A stretch of DNA of 64,000 bases from contig OZ242168.1 in the NCBI GenBank assembly GCA_965205275.1, positions 1,364,001 to 1,428,000 of the forward strand, written 5' to 3'. Shown here in pieces: positions 26,541 to 35,009 of the stretch. The translations under genes were made by a program, and so were the position numbers. The notes under the pieces were generated by a model, which saw only the letters and a list, made by a program, of their open reading frames with translations, made no database searches and was not told the DNA's origin. Positions within the stretch are counted from its first letter, which is position 1, and each line of letters starts with the position of its first letter. The DNA comes from WTFY01 sp965205275 (lineage in GTDB: Bacteria > Pseudomonadota > Gammaproteobacteria > UBA4575).

Positions 26541-26710
26541 AGGCTAATCCTCTCAAAGGTTTTAGCCTCCAACAATACCGGGGCGGTTCAGAATGGACGG
26601 GAATTGCATGGCCACAGAATCAGGTCTAGAATCCATCGTTTTCATCCCGATCAAAAACGTTACGAACCCGGCCGATACAATTCAGACCCGCCCTCCAAAC
26701 CGGAACTGCA

Positions 26711-27175
26711 ATGCAAAAACTGAGCGAAAGTACAAAAGCAAAATTAAAGGAAACAGAACATCTGTTTTGGGAACATAAAGACAAGATTACCCATCGTATG
26801 TACGCGATCATGTTTGAGGAATATCCCCAGACAAAAAAACTTTTCAAGGAGTTTCGGAAACATCAACCTGATGTGCTGGGCGCCGCACTGATGTGTCACC
26901 TGGTAAGCCTGGACGAGCCCGAAGTGCTGCAAAGCTTTCGCATATCCATATGTCGCAAACACGTTCTTGCGGAGGTTCAGGAAGAGCACTATTCAATGAT
27001 GGCCGAAAGCCTGCTCAAGGCCATGCAGGAAATTCTTGAAGAAAAGGCTACCCGGGAAATGATTGACGCCTGGGAAAAATGGTTTTTCTTTATTTCCAAT
27101 CTGTTGATCGAAAGAGAGCGTGACCACTACCAGAAAAAACGGTTACTGTTCCCTGCCGACAGCGACCAAGCTTAG
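26711..27175 (+). CDS. single-domain globin
   Basis: The 154-residue product has the length and pattern of a bacterial single-domain globin related to flavohemoglobin heads. The block ICRKHVLAEVQEEHYSMMAE matches the F-G region with a proximal histidine in CRKHV, followed by the G/H helices (EMIDAWEKWFFFISNLLI). The usual distal residues around the E helix are less typical (LGAALMCHLVSLD). An oxygen- or nitric-oxide-linked role is likely at family level. There is no reductase domain. It lies directly downstream of the insertion sequence, which might affect its promoter. Confidence 0.8.
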   Translation: MQKLSESTKAKLKETEHLFWEHKDKITHRMYAIMFEEYPQTKKLFKEFRKHQPDVLGAALMCHLVSLDEPEVLQSFRISICRKHVLAEVQEEHYSMMAESLLKAMQEILEEKATREMIDAWEKWFFFISNLLIERERDHYQKKRLLFPADSDQA

Positions 27176-27271
27176 GGAGCACCTGACTTTTTTTCTGCTG
27201 AATTTTTGAATGTCACCCGTTCAATACTAAAGATAAAGGGTCACTTTGGACCGGCCCACCATTCTGCATTT

Positions 27272-28069
27272 CTAGAAAAACAACTCCTTTAGCCTGGCAC
27301 CCGGTTCTTCGGCAACCATAAAGGCTTCCCCTACAAGAAATGAGTTGACGCCCTTTTCTGTCATGATGGCAATATCTTCTTTTGTGTGAATGCCACTTTC
27401 AGTGACCACATGACAGGTATCCGGAATTTCAGGCAGTAGGCTCAGGGTGGTATTCAGGGTGGTCTCAAAACTGTGTAAATTGCGGTTGTTGATCCCCAGC
27501 AAAGTAGGCTCCAGTTCAAGTGCACGCCCCAGTTCTTCTTCATTGTGCACTTCGATCAACACATCCAGATGCAGTTCCCTGGCAAGGGCATTAAGTTCTA
27601 CCATTTGCTCATCTTCCAGTGCCGCCGCGATCAACAGTACACAATCCGCATTGACTGCGCGCGTTTCATAAACCTGATAGGCATCAATAATGAAATCCTT
27701 GCGTAAAATAGGCAGAAAACAGGCTTTGCGGGATAACTCCAGTATTGTGCATGAACCTTTAAAAAACTGACTGTCTGTCAAAACTGAAATGCAGGCCGCG
27801 CCATTCATCTGATAACTGGCTGCAATCTGCATGGGATTGAAATTTTCTCTCAGAATTCCCCGGCTTGGGGACGCACGTTTGATTTCCGCAATGACGCCGG
27901 GGCGTTTTGCCTGCTGTGCATTTCGCAATGCCGATTCAAACCCTCTTGAAGCTGGGGCCTCCTTGGCCCATTCCTGCATCGTTTCCGGCGATATCTGCTG
28001 CTTGCGCTCGACCAGCTCGCTTTTTTTATGCGTGATTATTTTCGCAAGAATTTCAGGTTGATCAGGCAT
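27272..28069 (-). CDS. trpC: indole-3-glycerol phosphate synthase
   Basis: TrpC closes the indole ring in tryptophan synthesis. The product is about 265 residues with the TIM-barrel marks VIAEIKRASPSRG, LRKDFIIDAYQVYE, LGINNRNLHSFE and TESGIHTKEDI. The ATG at 28069 is used; the frame extends to a TTG at 28075 that overlaps the trpD end. It is the last gene of the rpe-trpEGDC block. trpF/trpB/trpA are not in the window, as usual for gammaproteobacteria with split trp genes. Confidence 0.96.
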   Translation of the reverse strand: MPDQPEILAKIITHKKSELVERKQQISPETMQEWAKEAPASRGFESALRNAQQAKRPGVIAEIKRASPSRGILRENFNPMQIAASYQMNGAACISVLTDSQFFKGSCTILELSRKACFLPILRKDFIIDAYQVYETRAVNADCVLLIAAALEDEQMVELNALARELHLDVLIEVHNEEELGRALELEPTLLGINNRNLHSFETTLNTTLSLLPEIPDTCHVVTESGIHTKEDIAIMTEKGVNSFLVGEAFMVAEEPGARLKELFF

Positions 28070-28071
28070 TC

Positions 28072-29103
28072 TCAAATATCATTGGTATATTCGATATACT
28101 GTTGGAACTTATTCTTGGCCGCTCCACTTGCTATCGTCGAGCCAGCCATTTCAACACCTTCTGCCAGGGTTGAAGCCTTGTTGCAGGCATATAATGCTGC
28201 ACCGGCATTAAACTTTACAATTTCAGCCGCAGCATTCGTTTTGCCGCCAAAAGCAGCATTGACCATTGCCAGGCTCTGCTGTGCATCCTGTACAACAAGG
28301 TCATCAAGACTGTATCGCTCAATGCCAAATTGTTGAGGAGAAATCCGATAACAGGTAACCTCGCCTTCGTTTAATTCAGCGACCTCCGTTTCACTTCCGG
28401 TACTGATTTCATCCAGTCCGTCTTCGGCATGCACGACCAGGGCATGCCTGCTGCCGAGCAACTGCAAGACCTGTGCAAGAGGCTCAACCCAGTGGCTGCC
28501 AAATACACCTAACACCTGGTGCGGGGCGCCCGCGGGATTCGTTAACGGGCCTAACAGGTTAAACATGGTGCGTACACCCAGTTCCCTGCGCACACCGGCT
28601 GCATGTTTCATGGCACTGTGATGTGCCGGTGCAAACAAAAACCCGATGCCCAGCTCCTCAATACACTGTGCAACCTGTTCGGGCGTTAACTTCAGATTGA
28701 CTCCTGCAACTTCCAGTACGTCTGCACTGCCGCTTGTACTCGATACTGAGCGATTACCATGTTTGGCCACCCTGCCCCCGGCGGCAGCCACTACAAATGC
28801 CGCAGCAGTAGAAATATTGAAGGTTCCCTTCGCATCGCCACCGGTCCCGCAGGTATCGACAAGGCAGTCTGTAGACACCTTGACCTTGGTTGAAAACTCA
28901 CGCATGACGGATGCGGCAGCGGCAAGCTCCGCTACGGCCTCTCCCTTCATGCGCAGGGCCACCAGAAGACCGGCAATCTGTGCAGGCGTGGCATTACCCG
29001 ACATGACCGTGCGCATCACCGCGGTCATCTGTTCCCCGGCAAGATTCTGCCCCTCAATTGCAGCCTGTATGGCTTGCTGAATGTCCGAAGCCTGTTCGCT
29101 CAT
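28072..29103 (-). CDS. trpD: anthranilate phosphoribosyltransferase
   Basis: TrpD transfers a phosphoribosyl group from PRPP to anthranilate. The 343-residue product has the PRPP loop VDTCGTGGDAKGTFNIST, the KHGNRSVSSTSGSADVLE block and NLLGPLTNPAGA. It overlaps trpG by an ATGA and trpC follows directly, so translation is coupled. Confidence 0.97.
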   Translation of the reverse strand: MSEQASDIQQAIQAAIEGQNLAGEQMTAVMRTVMSGNATPAQIAGLLVALRMKGEAVAELAAAASVMREFSTKVKVSTDCLVDTCGTGGDAKGTFNISTAAAFVVAAAGGRVAKHGNRSVSSTSGSADVLEVAGVNLKLTPEQVAQCIEELGIGFLFAPAHHSAMKHAAGVRRELGVRTMFNLLGPLTNPAGAPHQVLGVFGSHWVEPLAQVLQLLGSRHALVVHAEDGLDEISTGSETEVAELNEGEVTCYRISPQQFGIERYSLDDLVVQDAQQSLAMVNAAFGGKTNAAAEIVKFNAGAALYACNKASTLAEGVEMAGSTIASGAAKNKFQQYIEYTNDI

Positions 29104-29690
29104 TCCTGCCTGTTCTGGTGAATGAAATTCGTTAATAAATGATGCCCGAAATCAGTCAGGATCGATTCAGGATGAAACTGCACCCCTTCTACTGCAAACT
29201 GTTTATGCCGTACCCCCATGATCTCATCCATATCACCGGAATCCGTCTGCGTCCATGCAGTGATTTCCAGACATTCCGGCACGCTTGCTTTTTCAATCAC
29301 CAGGGAATGGTACCGGGTCGCGGTAAACGGATTGTCGCATTGTTCAAAAACGTGCGTATTGCGATGGTATATTCTGGAAGTTTTCCCATGCATGACTTCA
29401 TGCGCCCTGACGATATTCCCTCCATAAGCCTGTCCGATACTCTGGTGTCCAAGACAAACGCCTAAAATCGGGATCGCTTCGCCTAATGCAGAAATAACAT
29501 CCAGTGAGATGCCCGCTTCATTGGGCGTGCATGGGCCTGGAGAAATGACGATGTACTCGGGCTGCAGCGTCTTGATTTCCTCAATACCGATTTGATCATT
29601 GCGCACGACCTTGACATCCTGGCTGATTTCACCCAGATACTGCACCAGGTTGTAGGTAAAGGAATCGTAATTGTCGATCATCAGCACCAT
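29100..29690 (-). CDS. trpG: anthranilate synthase glutamine amidotransferase subunit
   Basis: TrpG supplies ammonia from glutamine to TrpE; the same protein often also serves aminodeoxychorismate synthase (PabA). The 196-residue product has the class I triad with the nucleophilic cysteine in GVCLGHQSIGQAYGG and the histidine in VQFHPESILT. It lies between trpE and trpD, separated from trpE by 198 bp in which I see no gene. Confidence 0.96.
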   Translation of the reverse strand: MVLMIDNYDSFTYNLVQYLGEISQDVKVVRNDQIGIEEIKTLQPEYIVISPGPCTPNEAGISLDVISALGEAIPILGVCLGHQSIGQAYGGNIVRAHEVMHGKTSRIYHRNTHVFEQCDNPFTATRYHSLVIEKASVPECLEITAWTQTDSGDMDEIMGVRHKQFAVEGVQFHPESILTDFGHHLLTNFIHQNRQE

Positions 29691-29888
29691 GCAAAAGCTA
29701 TCCTGTTGATTTCAAAAACTTCATAAATTGTTGTCTGGCATCTGTTCCTGCATACCTGCAATCTCAAGCAGAACACTGGAAGACAGTGAAAATCACCTGA
29801 TGGCAGCTTATCGTAACTTGCTGTAACTCGCTCTATGTATGAGTGCTTATCAGAAGTCAGGATTACATGCAGCTGCAGAATGATGGGC

Positions 29889-31394
29889 TCAAACTATCGA
29901 TCTTGCAAGCTGTACGGCTTTCATCAAGGCCCCGGCCTTGTTGTTCGTTTCATCCCACTCATTATCCGGAACAGAGTCGTGCACAATCCCTGCCCCAGCC
30001 TGGATGTAGAGCTTTTTATCCTTGATCACTGCTGTGCGGATCGCAATGGCAGTGTCCATGTTCCCGTCCCAAGAGATGTAACCTACGGCGCCTGAGTAGA
30101 TACCCCTTTTCACGGGCTCGAACTCATTGATAATTTCCATGGCGCGGATTTTAGGCGCACCGCTCACTGTGCCGGCCGGGAAAACAGCCCTGATCACATC
30201 GATTGCATCCAACGGTTCTTTTAATTGACCGGTAACATTTGAAACGATATGCATGACATGCGAATAACGTTCGATAATCATTTTGTCCGTCAGGACGACC
30301 GATCCGGTATCAGCCACCCTGCCTACATCATTTCGCCCAAGATCAATCAACATCAAATGCTCGGCCAGTTCCTTGGGGTCCTGCAACAGCTCCTGCTCGA
30401 CAAGCCGGTCATGACCCGGGTCTTTCCCTCTCGGCCGTGTTCCGGCAATGGGCCTGACCGTCACCTCACCTTCTTCGAGCCGCACCAGAACTTCCGGAGA
30501 TGAGCCCACAATGTAGAAATCTCCCATATCCAGGTAATACATATAGGGTGAGGGGTTCACACTGCGCAACCCCCGATACAGATTGATCGGCGGGTCTTCA
30601 AACACGGCACTTTGTCGTTGTGACAATACGACCTGCATGACATCGCCGGCACGAATATATTCACGCGTGCGCTCCACTGCCTGTTTAAAGGCACTCTCAG
30701 AAAACTCTGAAGTAAAGTGTACAGGTGGACTTTTCGAGCAGGTTCCGGCCGGGCCGGGTACCGGTTGCTGTAAAATCTGTACGAGGTCATCCAGACGCTG
30801 CTGGCCATTTTGAAAAGCCTGCGCATCATTCGGGTCAACGTGTACGATTAAAAATATTTTACCCTTCAGATTATCAAATACGACCAGTTCCCTAGATACC
30901 ATCAGAAAAATATCAGGCGTTTGCAGCACATCTGTTTTGACACTGCCTGCAAGCTTTGGCTCAATGTACTTTACGGTATCATAGCCAAAGTATCCTACCA
31001 GCCCGCCGGTAAAACGTGGCAACTCAGGGATATCCGGCACACGAAACTGCTGTTGAAATTTCCGTATCCAGACGAGCGGATCTTCAGTTTGCGTTGAGCA
31101 TACCGTTTGTGTGCCCCGTTCATGCACAACCTTTTGGCCAAAAATCCGGATACGCTCCGCACAAGACAAACCAATGACAGAATAGCGCCCCCAGTTTTCT
31201 CCACCCTGAACGGATTCAAACAAATAGGTGTAAGGCTGATCGGCAAGCTTCAGATACGCGCTTAAAGGGGTATAGAGATCAGCAAGAACTTCCCTAAGCA
31301 GTGGGATATGGGTATATCCCTGTTTTTTCAGCGCGTCAAACTCGGTGAGTTGCACATCATCTCCATGTGTGTATAGCAGGGTGGTTACACTCAA
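29889..31394 (-). CDS. trpE: anthranilate synthase component I
   Basis: TrpE makes anthranilate from chorismate. The 501-residue product has the tryptophan feedback-binding block YLFESVQGGENWGRYSVIGL near the N-terminus (LLES-type) and the chorismate-binding C-terminal half with IAGTRPRGKDPGHD, DLGRNDVGRVA and GTVSGAPKIRAMEII. Allosteric inhibition by tryptophan is therefore expected. It starts 8 bp after rpe. No leader peptide or attenuator is recognisable. Confidence 0.97.
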   Translation of the reverse strand: MSVTTLLYTHGDDVQLTEFDALKKQGYTHIPLLREVLADLYTPLSAYLKLADQPYTYLFESVQGGENWGRYSVIGLSCAERIRIFGQKVVHERGTQTVCSTQTEDPLVWIRKFQQQFRVPDIPELPRFTGGLVGYFGYDTVKYIEPKLAGSVKTDVLQTPDIFLMVSRELVVFDNLKGKIFLIVHVDPNDAQAFQNGQQRLDDLVQILQQPVPGPAGTCSKSPPVHFTSEFSESAFKQAVERTREYIRAGDVMQVVLSQRQSAVFEDPPINLYRGLRSVNPSPYMYYLDMGDFYIVGSSPEVLVRLEEGEVTVRPIAGTRPRGKDPGHDRLVEQELLQDPKELAEHLMLIDLGRNDVGRVADTGSVVLTDKMIIERYSHVMHIVSNVTGQLKEPLDAIDVIRAVFPAGTVSGAPKIRAMEIINEFEPVKRGIYSGAVGYISWDGNMDTAIAIRTAVIKDKKLYIQAGAGIVHDSVPDNEWDETNNKAGALMKAVQLARSIV

Positions 31395-31402
31395 GCGACC
31401 GT

Positions 31403-32074
31403 TTATTCCACACCCGCCAGCTGCTTGCGCATTTCTGAAATCGTGTGCACATAGTCCTGTGCCCCGAAAATTGCGGAGCCTGCAACAAACGTATCCGCAC
31501 CGGCTGATTTGATGTCTGCAATATTATCCACCTTCACGCCTCCGTCCACTTCCAGACGAATCGAAAGGCCTGACTGGTCAATCAATTTTCTGGCTGTCCT
31601 GATTTTGTCCATCACCGCAGGAATGAATTTCTGCCCGCCAAAACCCGGGTTGACCGACATCAGTAACACCATATCGATTTTATCCAGCACATACTCAAGC
31701 GGGTCCAGGGACGTGGCCGGGTTGATTACCAGGCCCGCCTTGCATCCCTGATCGCCGATCAATTGCAGGCTGCGGTCGATATGTTCAGAGGCCTCGGGAT
31801 GGAATGTAATATAGCTTGCCCCAGCGGCTGCAAAACCGGAAATCAGCGGATCCACGGGCTTTACCATCAAGTGCACATCAATCGGCGCCTGTATGCCATA
31901 GTCCCGCAGGGCCTTGCACACCACCGGACCAAATGTCAGACTCGGGACATAGTGATTGTCCATCACATCAAGGTGTATGATGTCTGCTCCTGCATCCAGC
32001 ACGGCAGCTACTTCTTCACCGAGACGCGCAAGGTCGGCCGATAATATCGAAGGGGCAATCCAGTCAGTTTGCAT
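31403..32074 (-). CDS. rpe: ribulose-phosphate 3-epimerase
   Basis: Rpe interconverts ribulose and xylulose 5-phosphates. The 223-residue TIM barrel has SILSADLARLGEEV, IHLDVMDNHYVPSLTFGP, VDVHLMVKPV-like DVHLMVKPVD, SVNPGFGGQKF and LEVDGGVKVDNI. It heads the rpe-trpE unit, as in many gammaproteobacteria, although the gph gene often between them is absent. It links with rpiA, tkt and fba of this window in pentose-phosphate interconversion. Confidence 0.97.
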   Translation of the reverse strand: MQTDWIAPSILSADLARLGEEVAAVLDAGADIIHLDVMDNHYVPSLTFGPVVCKALRDYGIQAPIDVHLMVKPVDPLISGFAAAGASYITFHPEASEHIDRSLQLIGDQGCKAGLVINPATSLDPLEYVLDKIDMVLLMSVNPGFGGQKFIPAVMDKIRTARKLIDQSGLSIRLEVDGGVKVDNIADIKSAGADTFVAGSAIFGAQDYVHTISEMRKQLAGVE

Positions 32075-32211
32075 AATTCAACAACGTCTGTTTGTGGGTA
32101 CCGCACTTTAGCCTATAACCATGTAATTTGCAGCCCGGTTCCAGTAAACTCCACCTGTCCGGGTTCACCGATTGTTTCGCTCAGGTCATTGACAGCAAGG
32201 AGAGCGCTGAA

Positions 32212-32694
32212 ATGGATATACAAGCCTATTATCTGCCTGCGGCTGCAGCCGCCCATTTGCTTGCGGCCATGATCTGGGTGGGGGGAATGTTTTTTGCCTA
32301 CACAGCGCTTCGCCCGGCGGCTGCAAAACTTCTCGAGGCACCACAACGCCTGAAAGTATGGCGGAAATGCCTGGTAACCTTCTTTTTCTGGGTGTGGATC
32401 TGCATCATTGTCCTGCCTGCCACCGGCTACTGGATGATTTTCGCTCATTATGGAGGAATGGCCCGCGTCGGCTGGCATGTACATATCATGCAGGCCATCG
32501 GGGTTATCATGATCCTGCTGTTCCTGCATGTATTTTTTTCACCGTTCAGGCGTTTGCGCCAGGCGGTAAAGCAGGAAGACTTTCAGGCTGCAGCCGGTCA
32601 TCTTGCACAAATCCGAAAATTTATAGGAATCACTCTGTCTCTGGGATTCATTGTGCTCATTGCAGCAGGCGGATTACGCTACCTGGCCCTGTAA
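32212..32694 (+). CDS. CopD-family membrane protein
   Basis: The 160-residue product has four hydrophobic segments. The conserved AAHLLAAMIWVGGMFFAYTALRP start and WVWICIIVLPATGYWMIF and GWHVHIMQAIGVIMIL segments are characteristic of CopD-like proteins. Histidines in HLLAAMIW and WHVHIM could bind metal or heme. The ATG at 32212 is preferred to a start at 32128, since the membrane segment then begins at the N-terminus. Copper transport is only a family label; many such stand-alone proteins are of unknown role. Confidence 0.78.
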   Translation: MDIQAYYLPAAAAAHLLAAMIWVGGMFFAYTALRPAAAKLLEAPQRLKVWRKCLVTFFFWVWICIIVLPATGYWMIFAHYGGMARVGWHVHIMQAIGVIMILLFLHVFFSPFRRLRQAVKQEDFQAAAGHLAQIRKFIGITLSLGFIVLIAAGGLRYLAL

Positions 32695-32734
32695 ATGAAC
32701 CGGTTCCACCCCTGTAGCCCGGGACCAGGCCTCC

Positions 32735-33964
32735 GTGCTTAATTATATCTGGCTTGGTTTCTTTGTGGCTGCATTTGTCAGCTGCATTTATCAGGCCCTC
32801 GCACGGGATAACGGTGCAATCTTTGCACAAGTAATCCAGGCCACGTTCGACATGGCCGCATTAAGCGTCGAGATCGCATTGGGACTCATCGGTGTGCTTT
32901 GTCTCTGGTTAGGATTTTTTACCATTGCAGAGCGGGCCGGCTTTGTAGACTTCCTGGCAAAAATCTTCCGCCCATTGTTCAGACACCTCATGCCGGAAGT
33001 GCCCAGCAACCACCCCGCCATTGGCTCGATCACCATGAATATGGCTGCCAACATGCTGGGCCTCGACAATGCCGCCACCCCATTAGGGCTTAAAGCAATG
33101 CAGGATTTACAGGATCTCAATCCACAGAAAAATATTGCGAGCAATGCGCAGATCCTGTTTCTTGTCCTTAACACTTCATCCGTAACCTTGCTGCCTGTGA
33201 CGATATTTCTGTTTCGCGCCCAGCAAGGGTCTGCCGACCCTGCGGCAGTCTTTATCCCGATCCTGCTGGCAACCTGTGCCTCCACACTGGCCGGTCTGCT
33301 GCTGGTTGCCTACATTCAGGGTCTGAAGCTGTTCAACAGGACTGTACTGACGTATCTGCTGGGACTCGGGGTTCTGATCGCATTATTGATGGGCTTCCTG
33401 ATAACCGGAGGCCCCGGTGAGCTCACTGCGCGTTCAAGCCTGCTTGGGAACCTTTTGCTGCTGCTGGTCATCATGTCTTTCCTGATATTGGGCTTTGCGC
33501 GCAAAGTAAACGTATACGATGCGTTTATCGAGGGTGCCAAACAGGGGTTTGAGGTCGCCGTAAAAATCATTCCCTACCTTGTAGCGATGCTGGTTGCGAT
33601 CGGAGTTTTACGGGCCAGCCTGATTCTGGATCACACACTGGAAATCGTTGCAAAAGTCCTAGCAACCCTTGGATTGAACACCGAATTTGTGGCGGCCCTG
33701 CCTACTGCGCTGATGCGACCGTTTTCTGGCAGTGGAGCCCGTGCGATGCTACTGGAAACCATGAGCACACACGGGGTGGATTCGTTTGCCGCCAATCTCG
33801 CGGCAACCATACAAGGCAGTACCGAAACAACCTTTTATGTACTGGCTGTTTATTTCGGGAGTGTGGGCATACAGCGCGTACGCCATGCCATCGGTTGCGG
33901 CCTGTTTGCAGACCTGGCCGGGATCACCGCGGCAATTGCAGTGGGCTACTGGTTCTTTGCCTGA
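32735..33964 (+). CDS. SpmA-SpmB fusion, nucleoside-recognition-domain membrane protein
   Basis: The 409-residue product joins two nucleoside-recognition (Gate) domains. The N-terminal half resembles SpmA (MPEVPSNHPAIGSITMNMAANMLGLDNAATPLGLKAM). The C-terminal half resembles SpmB (FIEGAKQGFEVAVKIIPYLVAMLVAIGVLR, LPTALMRPFSGSGARAM). In Bacillus these are separate spore-maturation proteins; the fused form is found in non-sporulating proteobacteria and its function is unknown. About ten hydrophobic segments are present. The start is GTG at 32735, 40 bp after the CopD-like gene, so the two may be co-transcribed. Confidence 0.87.
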   Translation: MLNYIWLGFFVAAFVSCIYQALARDNGAIFAQVIQATFDMAALSVEIALGLIGVLCLWLGFFTIAERAGFVDFLAKIFRPLFRHLMPEVPSNHPAIGSITMNMAANMLGLDNAATPLGLKAMQDLQDLNPQKNIASNAQILFLVLNTSSVTLLPVTIFLFRAQQGSADPAAVFIPILLATCASTLAGLLLVAYIQGLKLFNRTVLTYLLGLGVLIALLMGFLITGGPGELTARSSLLGNLLLLLVIMSFLILGFARKVNVYDAFIEGAKQGFEVAVKIIPYLVAMLVAIGVLRASLILDHTLEIVAKVLATLGLNTEFVAALPTALMRPFSGSGARAMLLETMSTHGVDSFAANLAATIQGSTETTFYVLAVYFGSVGIQRVRHAIGCGLFADLAGITAAIAVGYWFFA

Positions 33965-33987
33965 CAGCAGACCGGCTTCAGGTACCC

Positions 33988-34983
33988 CTACTCATTCAAT
34001 ATCTTCACCAGCACCCGACCCTGGATTTTATTGTTCAAAAGCCTTGCAAATACATCCGGCAACCCTTCCAGATCCGAGGTTTGCGTGTGAATCTCCGCAA
34101 TGTGCTCAGGGTGGAGATCATCGCCCAGTCGTTGCCAGATCTGTTTGCGAAGACCCTGCGGGCAATTGGATGAACTCACTCCCAGCAAGTTCACCCCGCG
34201 AATGATAAACGGCATCGCTGACAGCTGAAACCCGATCCCTCCCGCAATACCCACACTCACCACATTGCCCCAGGGTTTTGTAGCACGTACCAGGTTGCTC
34301 AAGGTTTCACCGCCCACACTATCAATGGCACCGGCCCAGCAGGCCTTTTCCAGCAGGCCACCGCCAACCTTTATTTTTTCACGATCCACAACCTCGCCCG
34401 CCCCCAGTCCGTACAGGTAATCATGCGCCCCGGGGGTTCCTGTAACGGCCATGACTTCATAGCCCAGCTTGTGCAAAAGATCAACGGCAAAACTCCCTAC
34501 CCCCCCGCTGGCCCCCGTCACTACAACAGGGCCGTCGCCTGTTTGCTGGTGATTCTGCTGCATCAGGTGAACACACAATGCAGCCGTAAACCCTGCAGTA
34601 CCGATGATCATGGCCTGACTCAGGCTCAATCCGCCTGGAAGAGGGATGACCCAGTCTGCCGGAATACGCGCATATTCTGCATAGCCTCCATCATGGACCT
34701 CACTCAGACCGCTTCCATTGACCAGCACCGGGTCACCTGGGGAAAACAAGGCACTGGATGACTCCACAACCTCCCCGGCCAGGTCAATGCCCCCTACCAG
34801 CGGTGATCGTCTGAGAATTTTTGCCTGGCCCGTACCGGCCAGCGCATCCTTGTAGTTTACACTTGAATAATGTACGCGGATGACGACGTCACCTTCGGAT
34901 AACTGTTCCAGAGCGAGTGGCTCGACTCCCGCATGAGCCACATTGCCGTCCATGTGAATACGAAATGCGGAAAACTTTTTCAT
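33988..34983 (-). CDS. YhdH/AcuI-type quinone oxidoreductase (acrylyl-CoA reductase family)
   Basis: The 331-residue product is a medium-chain reductase without zinc ligands. It begins FSAFRIHMDGNVAHAGVEPL and has SSVNYKDALAGTG, VGGIDLAGEVVES and the NADPH-binding VVVTGASGGVGSFAVDLLHKLGYEV. This fits the YhdH/AcuI subfamily, some members of which reduce acrylyl-CoA to propionyl-CoA. Physiological substrate here is not known. It stands alone, convergent to the SpmAB gene with 23 bp between. Confidence 0.9.
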   Translation of the reverse strand: MKKFSAFRIHMDGNVAHAGVEPLALEQLSEGDVVIRVHYSSVNYKDALAGTGQAKILRRSPLVGGIDLAGEVVESSSALFSPGDPVLVNGSGLSEVHDGGYAEYARIPADWVIPLPGGLSLSQAMIIGTAGFTAALCVHLMQQNHQQTGDGPVVVTGASGGVGSFAVDLLHKLGYEVMAVTGTPGAHDYLYGLGAGEVVDREKIKVGGGLLEKACWAGAIDSVGGETLSNLVRATKPWGNVVSVGIAGGIGFQLSAMPFIIRGVNLLGVSSSNCPQGLRKQIWQRLGDDLHPEHIAEIHTQTSDLEGLPDVFARLLNNKIQGRVLVKILNE

Positions 34984-35009
34984 GGAATGCGGGGTGGCTT
35001 CTGAGCGGG

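Larger units (their letters stand above)
25285..26590 (-). mobile_element. IS3-family insertion sequence with 3-bp target duplication
   Basis: The ends TGAATCGCCCCGGG at 25285 and the reverse complement of TGAACCGCCCCGG ending at 26590 form imperfect ~27-bp inverted repeats. The element is 1306 bp. GAA flanks both ends (25282-25284 and 26591-26593), which fits a 3-bp IS3-type target duplication. It carries orfA and an orfB interrupted by a stop codon, so this copy is probably not autonomous. It is a different element from the one at 1295-2568. Confidence 0.9.
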
